Shown: one piece after another, positions 28,801 to 36,398 of the stretch
Position numbering within the stretch: the stretch's first letter is position 1
Layout: each line of letters opens with the position of its first letter
From: Pedobacter deserti
GTDB lineage: Bacteria > Bacteroidota > Bacteroidia > Sphingobacteriales > Sphingobacteriaceae
Assembly (NCBI RefSeq): GCF_024436415.1
Contig: NZ_JAFMZQ010000002.1
Span: 62,001 to 126,000, forward strand
DNA: 64,000 nt
Direction of reading: 5' to 3'
Notes under the pieces: model-generated
Told to the model about the DNA's origin: nothing
The model's input: only the letters and a program-made list of their open reading frames with translations
Databases searched by the model: none
Position numbers and translations under genes: made by a program

Positions 28801-29071
28801 CAACGTCGACACAAGATGGGTACAGGACGGTTCTTTCATCAGGGGTCGGAACCTGTTGCTAGGCTATACCTTCCCGGAAAGTATAGCACAACGGCTGCGG
28901 CTAAACAGACTTCGCGTGTACGCAAGCACGCAGAACTTTTTCCTGGCTACCAAGTACAGGGGCAACGACCCTGAGGTAACCACCTATGGAAACGCTTTTG
29001 CGCAGGGACAAACATTTTTCGATTATCCGAAGCCCACAATGTATACACTGGGACTAAATATCGGGCTATAA
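25877..29071 (+). CDS. SusC-family TonB-dependent transporter (mannan PUL, pair 2)
   Basis: A 1064-residue receptor with a signal peptide ending SSAFA, a carboxypeptidase-D-like domain with GLVVDENSQPIPGVGIKS, a plug and a barrel. Plug motifs are LNQAISGRIPGVQV, NVRIRGFSSINTTNNPLYVV and SIAIYGARGANGVIMVTTKKG; the barrel ends TLGLNIGL. The N-terminal domain closely follows the one in the SusC at 20776 while the barrels differ more, which suggests duplication and divergence of ligand choice. SusD follows after 3 bases. The downstream GH92 and GH125 genes point to alpha-mannosides as ligand. Confidence 0.93.
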   Translation: MNIKHFLIAGIPVLCLQSIPSSAFAVDVDAPVYSSSGSAFFYQAQQIVITGLVVDENSQPIPGVGIKSQKSNRTTVTDASGKFAIQVDAADEQLSFTYVGYATQTRAAGTGAAPVNIRMVPAEGVNLEDVVVIGYGTQRRSDVTGAVGSVRESQLRERPITSLNQAISGRIPGVQVNVNSGRPGGQTNVRIRGFSSINTTNNPLYVVDGIAIPMGTQTQNSSPIDYLNPGDIASIEVLKDASSIAIYGARGANGVIMVTTKKGSASGPRISYDTDFSIPTIGPNRLEMLNAREYLEVENLAYENAAIYDPEGFAKGEYADPRIKRLSLPRLFDAQGNPLYDTDWLEESTQNKLSQNHQLGFTGGNEESTYGVFLNYRDDNGLLLNSYLKRYSGRVVMDSQLKPWLKVGASLNYTNQEENLVDIGTGGLNAVRMITESFSFLPVKYADGTWADNQNYPGAEGGSNPVHILTDRQYILQTQNTLGYVYGTINLMEGLEFRSVLGANIVTRGRNEVNGRSLYGIAFDQRGRVVLDNNRESYWSFENYLTYNKELAENHSINALLGVSWQEANIFGFGASGENFSTDYFGPNNLGAGSKPDPGSSRRAGFAFQSVFGRLNYAYKDRYLFTFTARADGSSKFGENNKYSLFPSAAVAWRVSEEDFLKGNTTVSNLKLRGSYGVTGNSEVASYSSLSLLGTNYAGIINDTRVTGVGTNRLANPDLKWERTAQADIGLELGMFSNRISFEADVYYRKTTDMLLAAPVPASSGYLSITRNVGSMENKGLELGLSTVNITGNDFSWTTGFNISFNRNKVLELATPADIFGLGNPSFTNETGIIRVGEPVGSFWGLVRLGTWSEAEREQAAQYTYRGGNTLLPGDVKYLDVNGDFAINDADRMIIGNGNPDYWGAFINTFKYKGLELLLDLQFSQGNDVLDMSTHSAEDRQGIANSYKSVLNAWTPQNQNTPIAAIRDTRAGYVTNVDTRWVQDGSFIRGRNLLLGYTFPESIAQRLRLNRLRVYASTQNFFLATKYRGNDPEVTTYGNAFAQGQTFFDYPKPTMYTLGLNIGL

Positions 29072-29074
29072 CAC

Positions 29075-30616
29075 ATGGAAACTATGAAACTTAAAATAAA
29101 ATTTATTGGTACGATGGCGGCTGTTGCCCTCGTCTTACTGGCAAACGGCTGTAAGAAATTCCTGGACGAACAGGATCCATCAAACCTGGCTCCGGGTACT
29201 TACTATACGCTTCCTGAGCATGCCGAGGCTGCGATTGCTGCTGCCTACGCCCAAACACGCTTCATAGGAAACGGCGCAGGTATCTTCGTTGTCAACTATT
29301 CGATGCTGGAAGTCGTTACCGGTACAGCAAAGACAGAAACCGGACAGAACTCCGATCTGAATAACATCGCGGGGCTGACCTATAACGGCGATAATCTTAT
29401 GGTCAGGAACTGGTGGAACGGGCTATATAACGTTATCGCGCAGACCAATCTGGTTTTCGACAAAGTACCGGGCATTCCGCTTATGGACGAAACCCGCAGA
29501 AAGCAGGTTCTTGGCGAGGCAGCATTTTTGCGTGCATGGGCATATTTCTACCTGGTTCAGCTGTTTGGCGATGTTCCGCTTGTGCTCACTTCACAAACAA
29601 TCGAATCTCCCGATTTTTACCCCTCAAGAACTGCAGCAGAACAGGTATATGCGCAGATAGTGGCCGACCTGACTCAGGCTGAACAAGCAGGTCTTTCCTG
29701 GCAGGACCAATCTGGGAGAGTAAGCATGGGAGCCGCTAAATCGTTGCTCGCAAAGGTATACCTTACCATGGCTGGGTATCCTTTAAACAAAACAGAAAAC
29801 TATGCATTGGCTGCCTCCAAAGCGCTTGATGTGATTCAGAACGGCGGGTATGACCTTTTTGAAACTTATGACGAGTTGCATAGCAGAGCGACCGAAAACA
29901 GGAAAGAGTTTATCTGGCAAATTCAATACTTGTCTTCCATCGCCGGAAACCCGCTTCAACAGATCTTGTTGCCATCCTTCAAGGATGTATCTGCGTATTC
30001 CGACGAGATGGGATCAACGGTTCCCGTCCAGCAGTTCTATGATTCCTTTGAAGCCGGAGATCGGCGCGCTGCAGACCGTCAAGGTTTTTTCTACACCTCC
30101 TATTACGACGGCGGCGACGGCCCGTTGAAAGAATTGAATGCGCCTTACATTTACAAGCACTTCGATGTGCCCGCTCACGGTACGCTCGATGTTGCGGGAA
30201 CAGCGCAAAGCGATCTTAATTTCACGCAACTGAGGTACGCGGATATTCTGCTCGTCTATGCCGAAGCGCAAAACAGGGCAGACGGTGCGCCAAATGATAT
30301 CGCATACACTGCACTGAACGATATCCGCGAGCGGGCTGATCTTGACGAACTCTCCGGCCTGGGCCAGGATCAGTTTGAGGAAGCAGTATGGCGGGAACGC
30401 TGGCATGAGCTATGTTACGAAAATATTACCTGGTTCGATATGGTGCGTTTAAGGAAGGCATATAATCCCGTATCCGACAGCTTCGAGGAGTTTGAAGGAC
30501 ACCGGTTCCCGGCCAACCCAACTATTGTGTTGCAGCGCAGAAACCTGCTTTTCCCGTTGCCGACTGCGGAAATGCGGAATAACCCGAATCTGAAACCACA
30601 GAACCCGGATTATTAA
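29075..30616 (+). CDS. SusD-family lipoprotein (mannan PUL, pair 2)
   Basis: A 513-residue surface lipoprotein with lipobox VLLANGCKKFLDEQDP. SusD-type helices include EAAFLRAWAYFYLVQLFGDVPLV, and the end FPLPTAEMRNNPNLKPQNPDY is the usual C-terminal pattern. An alternative ATG at 29084 (MKLKIKF) would shorten the n-region by three residues; either start gives a good lipoprotein signal. The gene is tightly linked to the SusC at 25877 and is closed by a strong terminator, so the glycosidases downstream have a separate transcript or depend on readthrough. Confidence 0.92.
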   Translation: METMKLKIKFIGTMAAVALVLLANGCKKFLDEQDPSNLAPGTYYTLPEHAEAAIAAAYAQTRFIGNGAGIFVVNYSMLEVVTGTAKTETGQNSDLNNIAGLTYNGDNLMVRNWWNGLYNVIAQTNLVFDKVPGIPLMDETRRKQVLGEAAFLRAWAYFYLVQLFGDVPLVLTSQTIESPDFYPSRTAAEQVYAQIVADLTQAEQAGLSWQDQSGRVSMGAAKSLLAKVYLTMAGYPLNKTENYALAASKALDVIQNGGYDLFETYDELHSRATENRKEFIWQIQYLSSIAGNPLQQILLPSFKDVSAYSDEMGSTVPVQQFYDSFEAGDRRAADRQGFFYTSYYDGGDGPLKELNAPYIYKHFDVPAHGTLDVAGTAQSDLNFTQLRYADILLVYAEAQNRADGAPNDIAYTALNDIRERADLDELSGLGQDQFEEAVWRERWHELCYENITWFDMVRLRKAYNPVSDSFEEFEGHRFPANPTIVLQRRNLLFPLPTAEMRNNPNLKPQNPDY

Positions 30617-30660
30617 GCCGGAGTATATTTTTAACGAAATCCGCACAAGACCATCCGGAA

Positions 30661-30695
30661 GCGGCGCCTAAGCAGGCGCCGCTTTTTCTTTTTTT
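30661..30695 (+). terminator. Intrinsic terminator after SusCD pair 2
   Basis: An 8-bp GC-only stem (30661-30668 with 30675-30682) with a 6-nt loop is followed by TTTTTCTTTTTTT. It separates the SusCD genes from the two mannosidases. Confidence 0.93.
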
Positions 30696-30791
30696 AATTT
30701 TATTTGGTAATATTGGAATGCTAAAATGATTTAGAATAACCAAAATATTCCTCATGGGTTAGAGGAATGCAAACCAAATACACACACACAA

Positions 30792-33056
30792 ATGAAATTA
30801 AAAACTACAATTTTTGCATTGCTGCTGCTCGGTCGAACGGCCAGCGGTCAGCAAACTGACCTGGTGAAGTATGTCAATACCCTGCAAGGTACAAACTCAA
30901 AACACGAGCTAACCAGGGGCAACACTTATCCTACCACTGCACTGCCTTTCGGTATGCATACCTGGACGCCGCAGACTGGTAAAAACGGCGATGGATGGAA
31001 GTATCAGTATTTCCTCGACAAGATCCGCGGATTTCAGCAGGCACATCAGTGCAGCTCATGGACCAGAGATTACGCCGTATTTTCTTTCATGCCAATGATC
31101 GACAACCTGGTTGTAGACGAGAATAAGCGCGAGGCTAAGTTCAGTCATGCCAATGAAATCGGAAAGCCCAACTATTATAAGGTAACTTTCGACAATCAGA
31201 TCACCACAGAGATATCACCCTCAGAGCGCGGCGCCCATTTACGCTTCAGCTATCCTTCTGGCAAAAAGAGCTTCCTGGTACTCGATGGTTATACCCGCAC
31301 CAGCGGTGTAAAAATCTACCCGAAAGAAGGTAAGATAACCGGTTGGGTAAGCAATGGACAAGGCTTTAAACAAGACTGGAAAAGCTATTTCGTGGTTCAG
31401 TTCGATCAGCCTATTAAATCTTACGGAACCTGGGAAAACCGCGACAACACCATAAAAGCAGATTCAACAACAGCAGAAGGCCGAGGAAAAGGTGCATACA
31501 TCGAATTTAAGGCCGGCGCAAAAGTTCAGGTCAAAACAGCCTCCTCTTACATCAGCCTGGAACAGGCCGAACTTAACCTGAAAAGAGAACTTGGGTCTGA
31601 CAAGAACCTGGAGCAGACCAAAGCAAAAGCTGCTGCCATCTGGAATAAATCTCTAGGCAAGATTCTCGTAGAAGGGGGCACTGAAGCTGATAAAGCAACA
31701 TTTTACTCATGCTTTTTCCGCGCAAGCTTATTCTCGAGAAAATTCTACGAGCTCGACAAAGACGGCAAACCATACTATTTCAGTCCGTATGATGGCAAGG
31801 TACATCCAGGCCATATGTTTACCGATACCGGTTTCTGGGATACCTTCCGTGCGCAGTTCCCCTTGAACTCGCTGTTGCACGAAGAAATGCACGGACAGTA
31901 CATGCAGGCAATGCTCGATGCATACAAACAATGCGGATGGCTGCCATCCTGGTCATTTCCGAGCGAGGCCGGAAGTATGATCGGTAATCATGCTATTTCC
32001 CTGTTTGCCGACGCATGGGCAAAAGGGATTAAAACCTTTGACCCAAAAGAAGCTTTAGAAGCTTACCTGCATGAAGCGACAAACAAAGGTCCGTGGGGAC
32101 CTGCTAACGGTCGCGACGGCTGGAGAGAATACTTCCACCTGGGCTATGTGCCTTATCCGAAATACAGGGAATCTACAGCAAAGACACTAGAGTACGCTTA
32201 CGATGATTTCTGCGGTTACCAGTTGGCAAAAATGACCGGCAACCAATTTTATATGGATGTGTTCGGTCGCCAGATGTACAACTACAAAAACGTCTACGAT
32301 CCGTCAACACGTTTTATGCGCGGAAGAGATATAGATGGATCATGGACCAAGAACTTTGATCCGATAGAGTGGGGCGGACCGTTCACCGAAGGAAATGCAT
32401 GGCATTATCACTGGTCTGTTTTCCAGGATACAAAAGGATTGATCAATTTGATGGGCGGCGAGAATAATTTTACGGCTAAACTGGACTCCGTTTTTAGTGA
32501 GCCTAATAAGGTGAAAGTTGGTACTTATGGCGGCATGATCCACGAGATGACGGAGATGGTGATGGCAAATATGGGCCAGTATGCGCACGGCAATCAACCA
32601 ATCCAGCATATGGTGTACTTGTATAATTATGCCAATCAGCCATGGAAATCTCAGTATCATGCGCGAAATGTGATGAGTAAATTGTATGACGCAACAGAAA
32701 ACGGGTATCCCGGCGATGAAGACCAGGGTCAAACATCATCATGGTATGTACTGAGTGCATTAGGCTTTTATAGTGTAACACCGGGAACCGCCGAATATGT
32801 TTTCGGAAGCCCTGCATTCAAGAAGATTACCATCACGCTTGAAAACAACAAGAAGTTTGTGATCGAAGCAGCAGATAATAGTCCGGAAAACGTTTATATT
32901 AGTAACGCTACTTTAAACGGGCAAACGTATACCAAAAACTTTATTACCCATCAGGATTTAATAAAGGGCGGGACCCTGAAGTTTCAAATGAGCAATAAAC
33001 CAAATACCCAAAGAGGGCTGGCGACTGAAGACAAGCCATTCTCTTTATCAAAATAA
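30792..33056 (+). CDS. GH92 alpha-mannosidase
   Basis: A 754-residue secreted glycoside hydrolase with a signal peptide ending TASGQ. GH92 features are the N-terminal VNTLQGTNSKHELTRGNTYP and PFGMHTWTPQTG, then FWDTFRAQFPL. GNAWHYHWSVFQD, IHEMTEM with a likely catalytic Glu, and the segment GDEDQGQTSSWYVLSALGFY complete the pattern. GH92 enzymes are Ca2+-dependent, inverting exo-mannosidases acting mostly on alpha-1,2 and alpha-1,3 mannose. Linkage cannot be fixed from sequence. GH125 follows after 4 bases, and the pair fits stepwise trimming of imported mannan or high-mannose N-glycan pieces. Confidence 0.93.
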   Translation: MKLKTTIFALLLLGRTASGQQTDLVKYVNTLQGTNSKHELTRGNTYPTTALPFGMHTWTPQTGKNGDGWKYQYFLDKIRGFQQAHQCSSWTRDYAVFSFMPMIDNLVVDENKREAKFSHANEIGKPNYYKVTFDNQITTEISPSERGAHLRFSYPSGKKSFLVLDGYTRTSGVKIYPKEGKITGWVSNGQGFKQDWKSYFVVQFDQPIKSYGTWENRDNTIKADSTTAEGRGKGAYIEFKAGAKVQVKTASSYISLEQAELNLKRELGSDKNLEQTKAKAAAIWNKSLGKILVEGGTEADKATFYSCFFRASLFSRKFYELDKDGKPYYFSPYDGKVHPGHMFTDTGFWDTFRAQFPLNSLLHEEMHGQYMQAMLDAYKQCGWLPSWSFPSEAGSMIGNHAISLFADAWAKGIKTFDPKEALEAYLHEATNKGPWGPANGRDGWREYFHLGYVPYPKYRESTAKTLEYAYDDFCGYQLAKMTGNQFYMDVFGRQMYNYKNVYDPSTRFMRGRDIDGSWTKNFDPIEWGGPFTEGNAWHYHWSVFQDTKGLINLMGGENNFTAKLDSVFSEPNKVKVGTYGGMIHEMTEMVMANMGQYAHGNQPIQHMVYLYNYANQPWKSQYHARNVMSKLYDATENGYPGDEDQGQTSSWYVLSALGFYSVTPGTAEYVFGSPAFKKITITLENNKKFVIEAADNSPENVYISNATLNGQTYTKNFITHQDLIKGGTLKFQMSNKPNTQRGLATEDKPFSLSK

Positions 33057-33060
33057 CGAT

Positions 33061-34476
33061 ATGAAAAGAAGAAATTTTTTACAAAGCACCGGCGTTCTTG
33101 CAGCCGGCATGATGGCCAGCAAGGTCTCCTTTGCGCTGGCACCTGACTTCCCCGTGGTACGGACAGCAGCTTCTAAGCGGCATTTTCAAAGCGATGCGGT
33201 AGAAGCCGCAATTGCAGAATTTCAAAAGAATGTGGGCAACAAGGAACTTGCCTGGTTGTTTGAGAACTGTTTTCCAAACACACTGGATACTACAGTAACT
33301 TACACCGAGCAGAATGGCAAACCTGATACTTATGTAATCACCGGGGATATTGATGCGATGTGGTTGCGCGATAGTACCGCTCAGGTGACGCCATACCTTT
33401 CCTTAGTTAAAGGCGACCAGAAGCTGCAAAAGCTGATTGCAGGAGTTATCAACCATCAGGTAAAATGTATTAAAAAAGATCCTTACGCCAATGCGTTCTA
33501 TGGCGATCCGAATAAAAAAGGTGAGTGGAGCACTGATAAAACGGATATGAAACCTGGTGTGCATGAGCGTAAATGGGAAATTGACTCTCTATGCTACCCG
33601 ATCAGATTAAGTTATCAGTACTGGAAGATCACCGGAGACACTTCTCCGTTCGATGCCGGCTGGAGAGATGCAATCTCGCTAATCGTTAAGACTTTCAAGG
33701 AGCAGCAAAGAAAAGATGGCCCAGGACCATATCACTTCCAGCGTGAAACGATCTTCGCGACGGATACAGTGCCGATGAGCGGTTACGGATATCCAACCAA
33801 GCCAGTTGGTTTGATCTGCTCTGTTTTCCGTCCAAGTGATGATGCGACTATCTATAACTTCCTTGTTCCTTCAAATTTCTTTGCAGTTGTCAGTTTAAGG
33901 CAAGCAGCAGAAATTTTGCAGGAAGTGAACAAAGACAGAGCGCTTGCCGATGAGTGCCGTGCTCTAGCTACTGAAGTGGAGAACGCGTTAAAAAAATATG
34001 CCGTTGTGCAGCATCCGCAGTTCGGTAAAGTATATGCCTTTGAAGTCAACGGTTTCGGTAGCTTCAACATCATGGACGATGCAAACGTGCCTAGCTTACT
34101 GGCCTTGCCATATTTAGGCGCTGTAAAAGCCAACGATCCGATCTATGCGAATACACGTAAGCTGATCCTATCGTCAGAAAATCCGTTCTTCTTCCAGGGA
34201 ACTGCAGCCAAGGGCATCGGCAGTCCGCATACCGGCGCTGATAAGATCTGGCCTATCGCGCTCGTCATGCAAGGATTAACCGCGCAGAGCGATGAAGAGA
34301 TCAAAAGTTGTTTGCAATACCTGCAGGCCAACCACGCCAAAACCGGGTTTATGCACGAGTCGTTCCATAAAAATGACCCGGCGAATTTCACACGTTCCTG
34401 GTTTGCCTGGGCTAATACCATATTTGGAGAGTTCCTCTGGAAAGTCTACAAAGAGAAGCCGCACTTGCTGGCTTGA
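33061..34476 (+). CDS. GH125 exo-alpha-1,6-mannosidase
   Basis: A 471-residue hydrolase of the DUF1237/GH125 family. Typical segments are DIDAMWLRDSTAQVTPYL, HERKWEIDSLCYPIRL and NPFFFQGTAAKGIGSPHTG. Known GH125 enzymes remove non-reducing-end alpha-1,6 mannose by inversion without metal. The N-terminus MKRRNFLQSTGVLAAGMMAS has a twin-arginine pattern (RRNFLQ), so export may use the Tat route rather than Sec. It sits 4 bases after the GH92 gene, clearly in one transcript. A hairpin at 34499-34518 may end the unit. Confidence 0.92.
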   Translation: MKRRNFLQSTGVLAAGMMASKVSFALAPDFPVVRTAASKRHFQSDAVEAAIAEFQKNVGNKELAWLFENCFPNTLDTTVTYTEQNGKPDTYVITGDIDAMWLRDSTAQVTPYLSLVKGDQKLQKLIAGVINHQVKCIKKDPYANAFYGDPNKKGEWSTDKTDMKPGVHERKWEIDSLCYPIRLSYQYWKITGDTSPFDAGWRDAISLIVKTFKEQQRKDGPGPYHFQRETIFATDTVPMSGYGYPTKPVGLICSVFRPSDDATIYNFLVPSNFFAVVSLRQAAEILQEVNKDRALADECRALATEVENALKKYAVVQHPQFGKVYAFEVNGFGSFNIMDDANVPSLLALPYLGAVKANDPIYANTRKLILSSENPFFFQGTAAKGIGSPHTGADKIWPIALVMQGLTAQSDEEIKSCLQYLQANHAKTGFMHESFHKNDPANFTRSWFAWANTIFGEFLWKVYKEKPHLLA

Positions 34477-34498
34477 GCCGCAAGTAAATCTTATCATT

Positions 34499-34518
34499 AA
34501 GGCACCGGTAGGTGCCTT
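34499..34518 (+). terminator. Hairpin after GH125, weak terminator
   Basis: An 8-bp perfect stem (34499-34506 with 34511-34518) and GGTA loop 22 bases after the GH125 stop. The T tract after it is short, so termination may be partial. Confidence 0.5.
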
Positions 34519-34630
34519 TACCATTTATGGCCGTTTACTGTCGCATCAACACCCCGGTTTTGTCGCGACCAAGTATTGCTGAAATTGTTCAAGTCACCTT
34601 ACTTTGAGGTATAAACAAAATCATAAAACC

Positions 34631-35008
34631 ATGGCACTAAAAACAACTAAAATTATTTATTGGGTAAGCACAGGTCTGCTTGCTTTATTTATTCTTCCTG
34701 GTATTTTTTTCATGAACAGCCCTATGGCAAAAGAAGGGACTGCTCATTTGCAGATTCCTGACTGGCTGGCCATGACTGTTGGCATCGGACAGTTCATTGG
34801 AGGTCTCATTTTAATTATCCCCGGGCTGCCCGTGCGCCTCAAAGAATGGGGATACACTGCCCTGGGTATCGTGTATATCAGTGCATTAATCGGGCACCTT
34901 TCGGTGGATGGCCCAATCGCCGCATCTTTTATGCCTTTAGTAACTTTCTTTGTACTTTTAATCTCTTATTTAACCTACCATAAACTGCGAGGTGTCTCAA
35001 ATCCATAG
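34631..35008 (+). CDS. DoxX-like small integral membrane protein
   Basis: A 125-residue protein with about four hydrophobic helices (near residues 7-25, 44-66, 72-92 and 100-118). The pattern, including GIGQFIGGLILIIPGLP and ALGIVYISALIGHL, resembles the DoxX-like family of Bacteroidota. DoxX-like proteins lack a settled function. A longer frame from 34604 has no support; the ATG at 34631 gives the normal start of the first helix. It is 3 bases before the acetyltransferase gene, so the two are probably co-transcribed. Confidence 0.75.
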   Translation: MALKTTKIIYWVSTGLLALFILPGIFFMNSPMAKEGTAHLQIPDWLAMTVGIGQFIGGLILIIPGLPVRLKEWGYTALGIVYISALIGHLSVDGPIAASFMPLVTFFVLLISYLTYHKLRGVSNP

Positions 35009-35011
35009 CTT

Positions 35012-35515
35012 ATGAATAATACCGGGGAGTCCGGCCAATCTGCACCGGGCCTCAATATTGACCACACGTTGAAAGCCTTCAACGAACTGAACGTTGACGA
35101 ATTGTACAGCCTGCTGAAGCTTCGCAGCGACGTGTTCATTCTGGAGCAAAACTGTGTATATCCAGACATAGACGACAAAGATCGATTGAGTATACATCTG
35201 CAGATTTTTGCAAACGATAAATTGGTCGCGTATGCACGACTCTTACCTGCTGGTGTGTCATACCCGGAAGTTTCCATAGGACGGGTCGTTTCCAGCTCGT
35301 CCGTACGTGGCAAGGGTATCGGAAGTTTGCTCATGAAGGAAGCTATTCGTGGCTGTTTCCAGTATTTCGGCGCGTCCGATATCCGTATAAGCGCGCAATA
35401 TTACCTTCTTGAGTATTACCGTTCGTTTGGCTTCCTCCCTCAGGGAGCGCCATATATGGAAGACGGGATCATGCATATTGAGATGCTTCGAAAGGCCACC
35501 TTAGGCTGTAAATAA
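35012..35515 (+). CDS. GNAT-family N-acetyltransferase (ElaA-like)
   Basis: A 167-residue acetyltransferase. Features of the ElaA group are LYSLLKLRSDVFILEQNCVYPDID near residues 30-54. The acetyl-CoA loop is SVRGKGIGSLLMKEA and the C-terminus contains YYRSFGFLPQG. The substrate is unknown. The stop codon overlaps the first bases of the 93-nt repeat copy A at 35511-35603, so the 3' end of this mRNA would run antisense through that element. Confidence 0.88.
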   Translation: MNNTGESGQSAPGLNIDHTLKAFNELNVDELYSLLKLRSDVFILEQNCVYPDIDDKDRLSIHLQIFANDKLVAYARLLPAGVSYPEVSIGRVVSSSSVRGKGIGSLLMKEAIRGCFQYFGASDIRISAQYYLLEYYRSFGFLPQGAPYMEDGIMHIEMLRKATLGCK

Positions 35516-35567
35516 GAAACGGGGTCTGATCTGGCGACCAACCCCCGTTCATAATTAACGCTCTCAG
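35506..35567 (-). ncRNA. Predicted small RNA unit A
   Basis: This is an inferred transcript of about 60 nt. It would start a few bases after the -7 box at 35571-35578. It would end at a hairpin whose outer stem is 35518-35524 with 35543-35549. The inner part GGUC-GCCA-GAUC extends the stem to a 4-nt loop, and TTTCTTATTT follows. The base difference from copy B within the stem keeps pairing (U-A in B, U-G here). A 27-codon reading frame exists but is not in the same frame as in copy B, which argues for RNA function rather than a peptide. Confidence 0.5.
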
Positions 35568-35603
35568 GAGCAAATATACGAACACTTGTATATACATGTC
35601 AAG
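35511..35603. repeat. 93-nt direct repeat, copy A
   Basis: This copy is about nine-tenths identical by eye to 35681-35773, with a few substitutions and small indels, and a 77-base unrelated spacer between the copies. It overlaps the GNAT stop codon. Read on the minus strand it contains a promoter-like pair of boxes, a palindrome and a hairpin followed by T residues. There are no terminal inverted repeats or transposase, so an insertion sequence is unlikely. Confidence 0.9.
35571..35602 (-). promoter_or_regulatory. Promoter with internal palindrome, unit A
   Basis: On the minus strand TTG (35600-35602) and TATATTTG (35571-35578) are separated by 21 bases, matching the Bacteroidota -33/-7 arrangement. 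The spacer holds the palindrome TGTATATACA (35587-35596). Allowing one symmetric mismatch it extends to 16 bases, resembling a GntR-type operator. Confidence 0.55.
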
Positions 35604-35676
35604 AGTAAAATGAATTTTTTTATGATTTGCCGTTCGAGAGGACTATTTTTCTGTGTGGGTCTGGCCAATTGTTGAA

Positions 35677-35738
35677 ACCAAATAAGAAACGGGGTTTGAT
35701 CTGGCGACCAACCCCCGTCATCTAATTAACGCTCTCGG
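35677..35738 (-). ncRNA. Predicted small RNA unit B
   Basis: An inferred transcript of about 60 nt, parallel to unit A. The hairpin has outer stem 35689-35694 with 35713-35718, one G-A mismatch, then six inner pairs and a GCCA loop. The following TTTCTTATTTGG can act as terminator. The short frame starting at the ATG just before the hairpin is shifted by one base relative to copy A. Confidence 0.5.
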
Positions 35739-35773
35739 CAGCAAATATACGAAACTTGTATATACATGCCAAG
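35681..35773. repeat. 93-nt direct repeat, copy B
   Basis: Second copy of the element at 35511-35603, in the same orientation. It ends 15 bases from the stop of the membrane protein gene at 35789. The conserved blocks are the hairpin (35689-35718), the -7 box and the palindrome; the variable positions lie mainly between them. Confidence 0.9.
35742..35772 (-). promoter_or_regulatory. Promoter with internal palindrome, unit B
   Basis: TTG (35770-35772) and TATATTTG (35742-35749) are separated by 20 bases on the minus strand. The palindrome TGTATATACA lies at 35757-35766. Spacing differs by one base from unit A but stays in the accepted range. Confidence 0.55.
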
Positions 35774-35788
35774 CCAACAAATGAAAAT

Positions 35789-36250
35789 TTATCCATCTGC
35801 CTGGTTGCCAGTTTTTAAAAAGCGATAGGTCAGTGCAGCGAATACGGTGTATACGATATGCGCTGGAATACGTTGTATGTAGAAATCGACATAGTGCTGT
35901 CTTGGAGGCAATGGATGTAGTTTAAAGGTTCCTTTCCAGATTAGCAGCCCGAATACTCCGGCTACGGCACCAAGAACCAATGCATCTTTAAAAGTATATT
36001 TGATCCGTCCCGTTTGCCACAGCTCCACGAAAACAGCTGCAAATACAAAGCCCATAGCGTAATGTGCTCCCCATCCGGCAATCTTCTTTGCGTTGCTCGA
36101 TAAAAACGGCGCAAGCCTCGAGATCATCTTTTCAAGGTGATCAGGTTCGCTGTAATTGTCTTTCATCATGAGCGACATAAGTTCGCTGCCTGCTGTCATT
36201 GCGGTAGTGCCGCCTACGCCCGTAAGGATGATTTGTGACGCTTTATTCAT
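35789..36250 (-). CDS. Conserved hypothetical membrane protein
   Basis: A 153-residue protein with about four hydrophobic segments (near residues 5-25, 62-82, 92-110 and 128-146). The central GWGAHYAMGFVFAAVFVEL faintly resembles YagU-like (DUF1440) proteins; this is not certain. The frame extends to 36292, but MNKASQ at 36250 precedes the first helix and is the better start. It is convergent with the GNAT gene, with the tandem repeats lying between them, and divergent from the radical SAM gene. Confidence 0.65.
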   Translation of the reverse strand: MNKASQIILTGVGGTTAMTAGSELMSLMMKDNYSEPDHLEKMISRLAPFLSSNAKKIAGWGAHYAMGFVFAAVFVELWQTGRIKYTFKDALVLGAVAGVFGLLIWKGTFKLHPLPPRQHYVDFYIQRIPAHIVYTVFAALTYRFLKTGNQADG

Positions 36251-36398
36251 TTCAACTTTTCTATGTAGAACTGGTAATCTAACAATCGCCAAAATGGTTG
36301 GTTTTAAGAAGGTCTACATTAGGCTTAAGATAAATACCTTTCGCATAGTGTATTTATTATATGTCAAACCGATGATGGTTAGATTTCGAGCCTGTTTG

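Noticed and set aside
35506..35725. Short peptide frames starting just before the hairpins in both repeat copies
   Set aside because: The two frames are shifted by one base against each other and continue into unrelated sequence, so the peptide is not conserved while the hairpin is.
35511..35773. Insertion-sequence or CRISPR origin of the tandem repeats
   Set aside because: Only two copies of 93 nt with a 77-base spacer, no transposase, no terminal inverted repeats and no cas genes.
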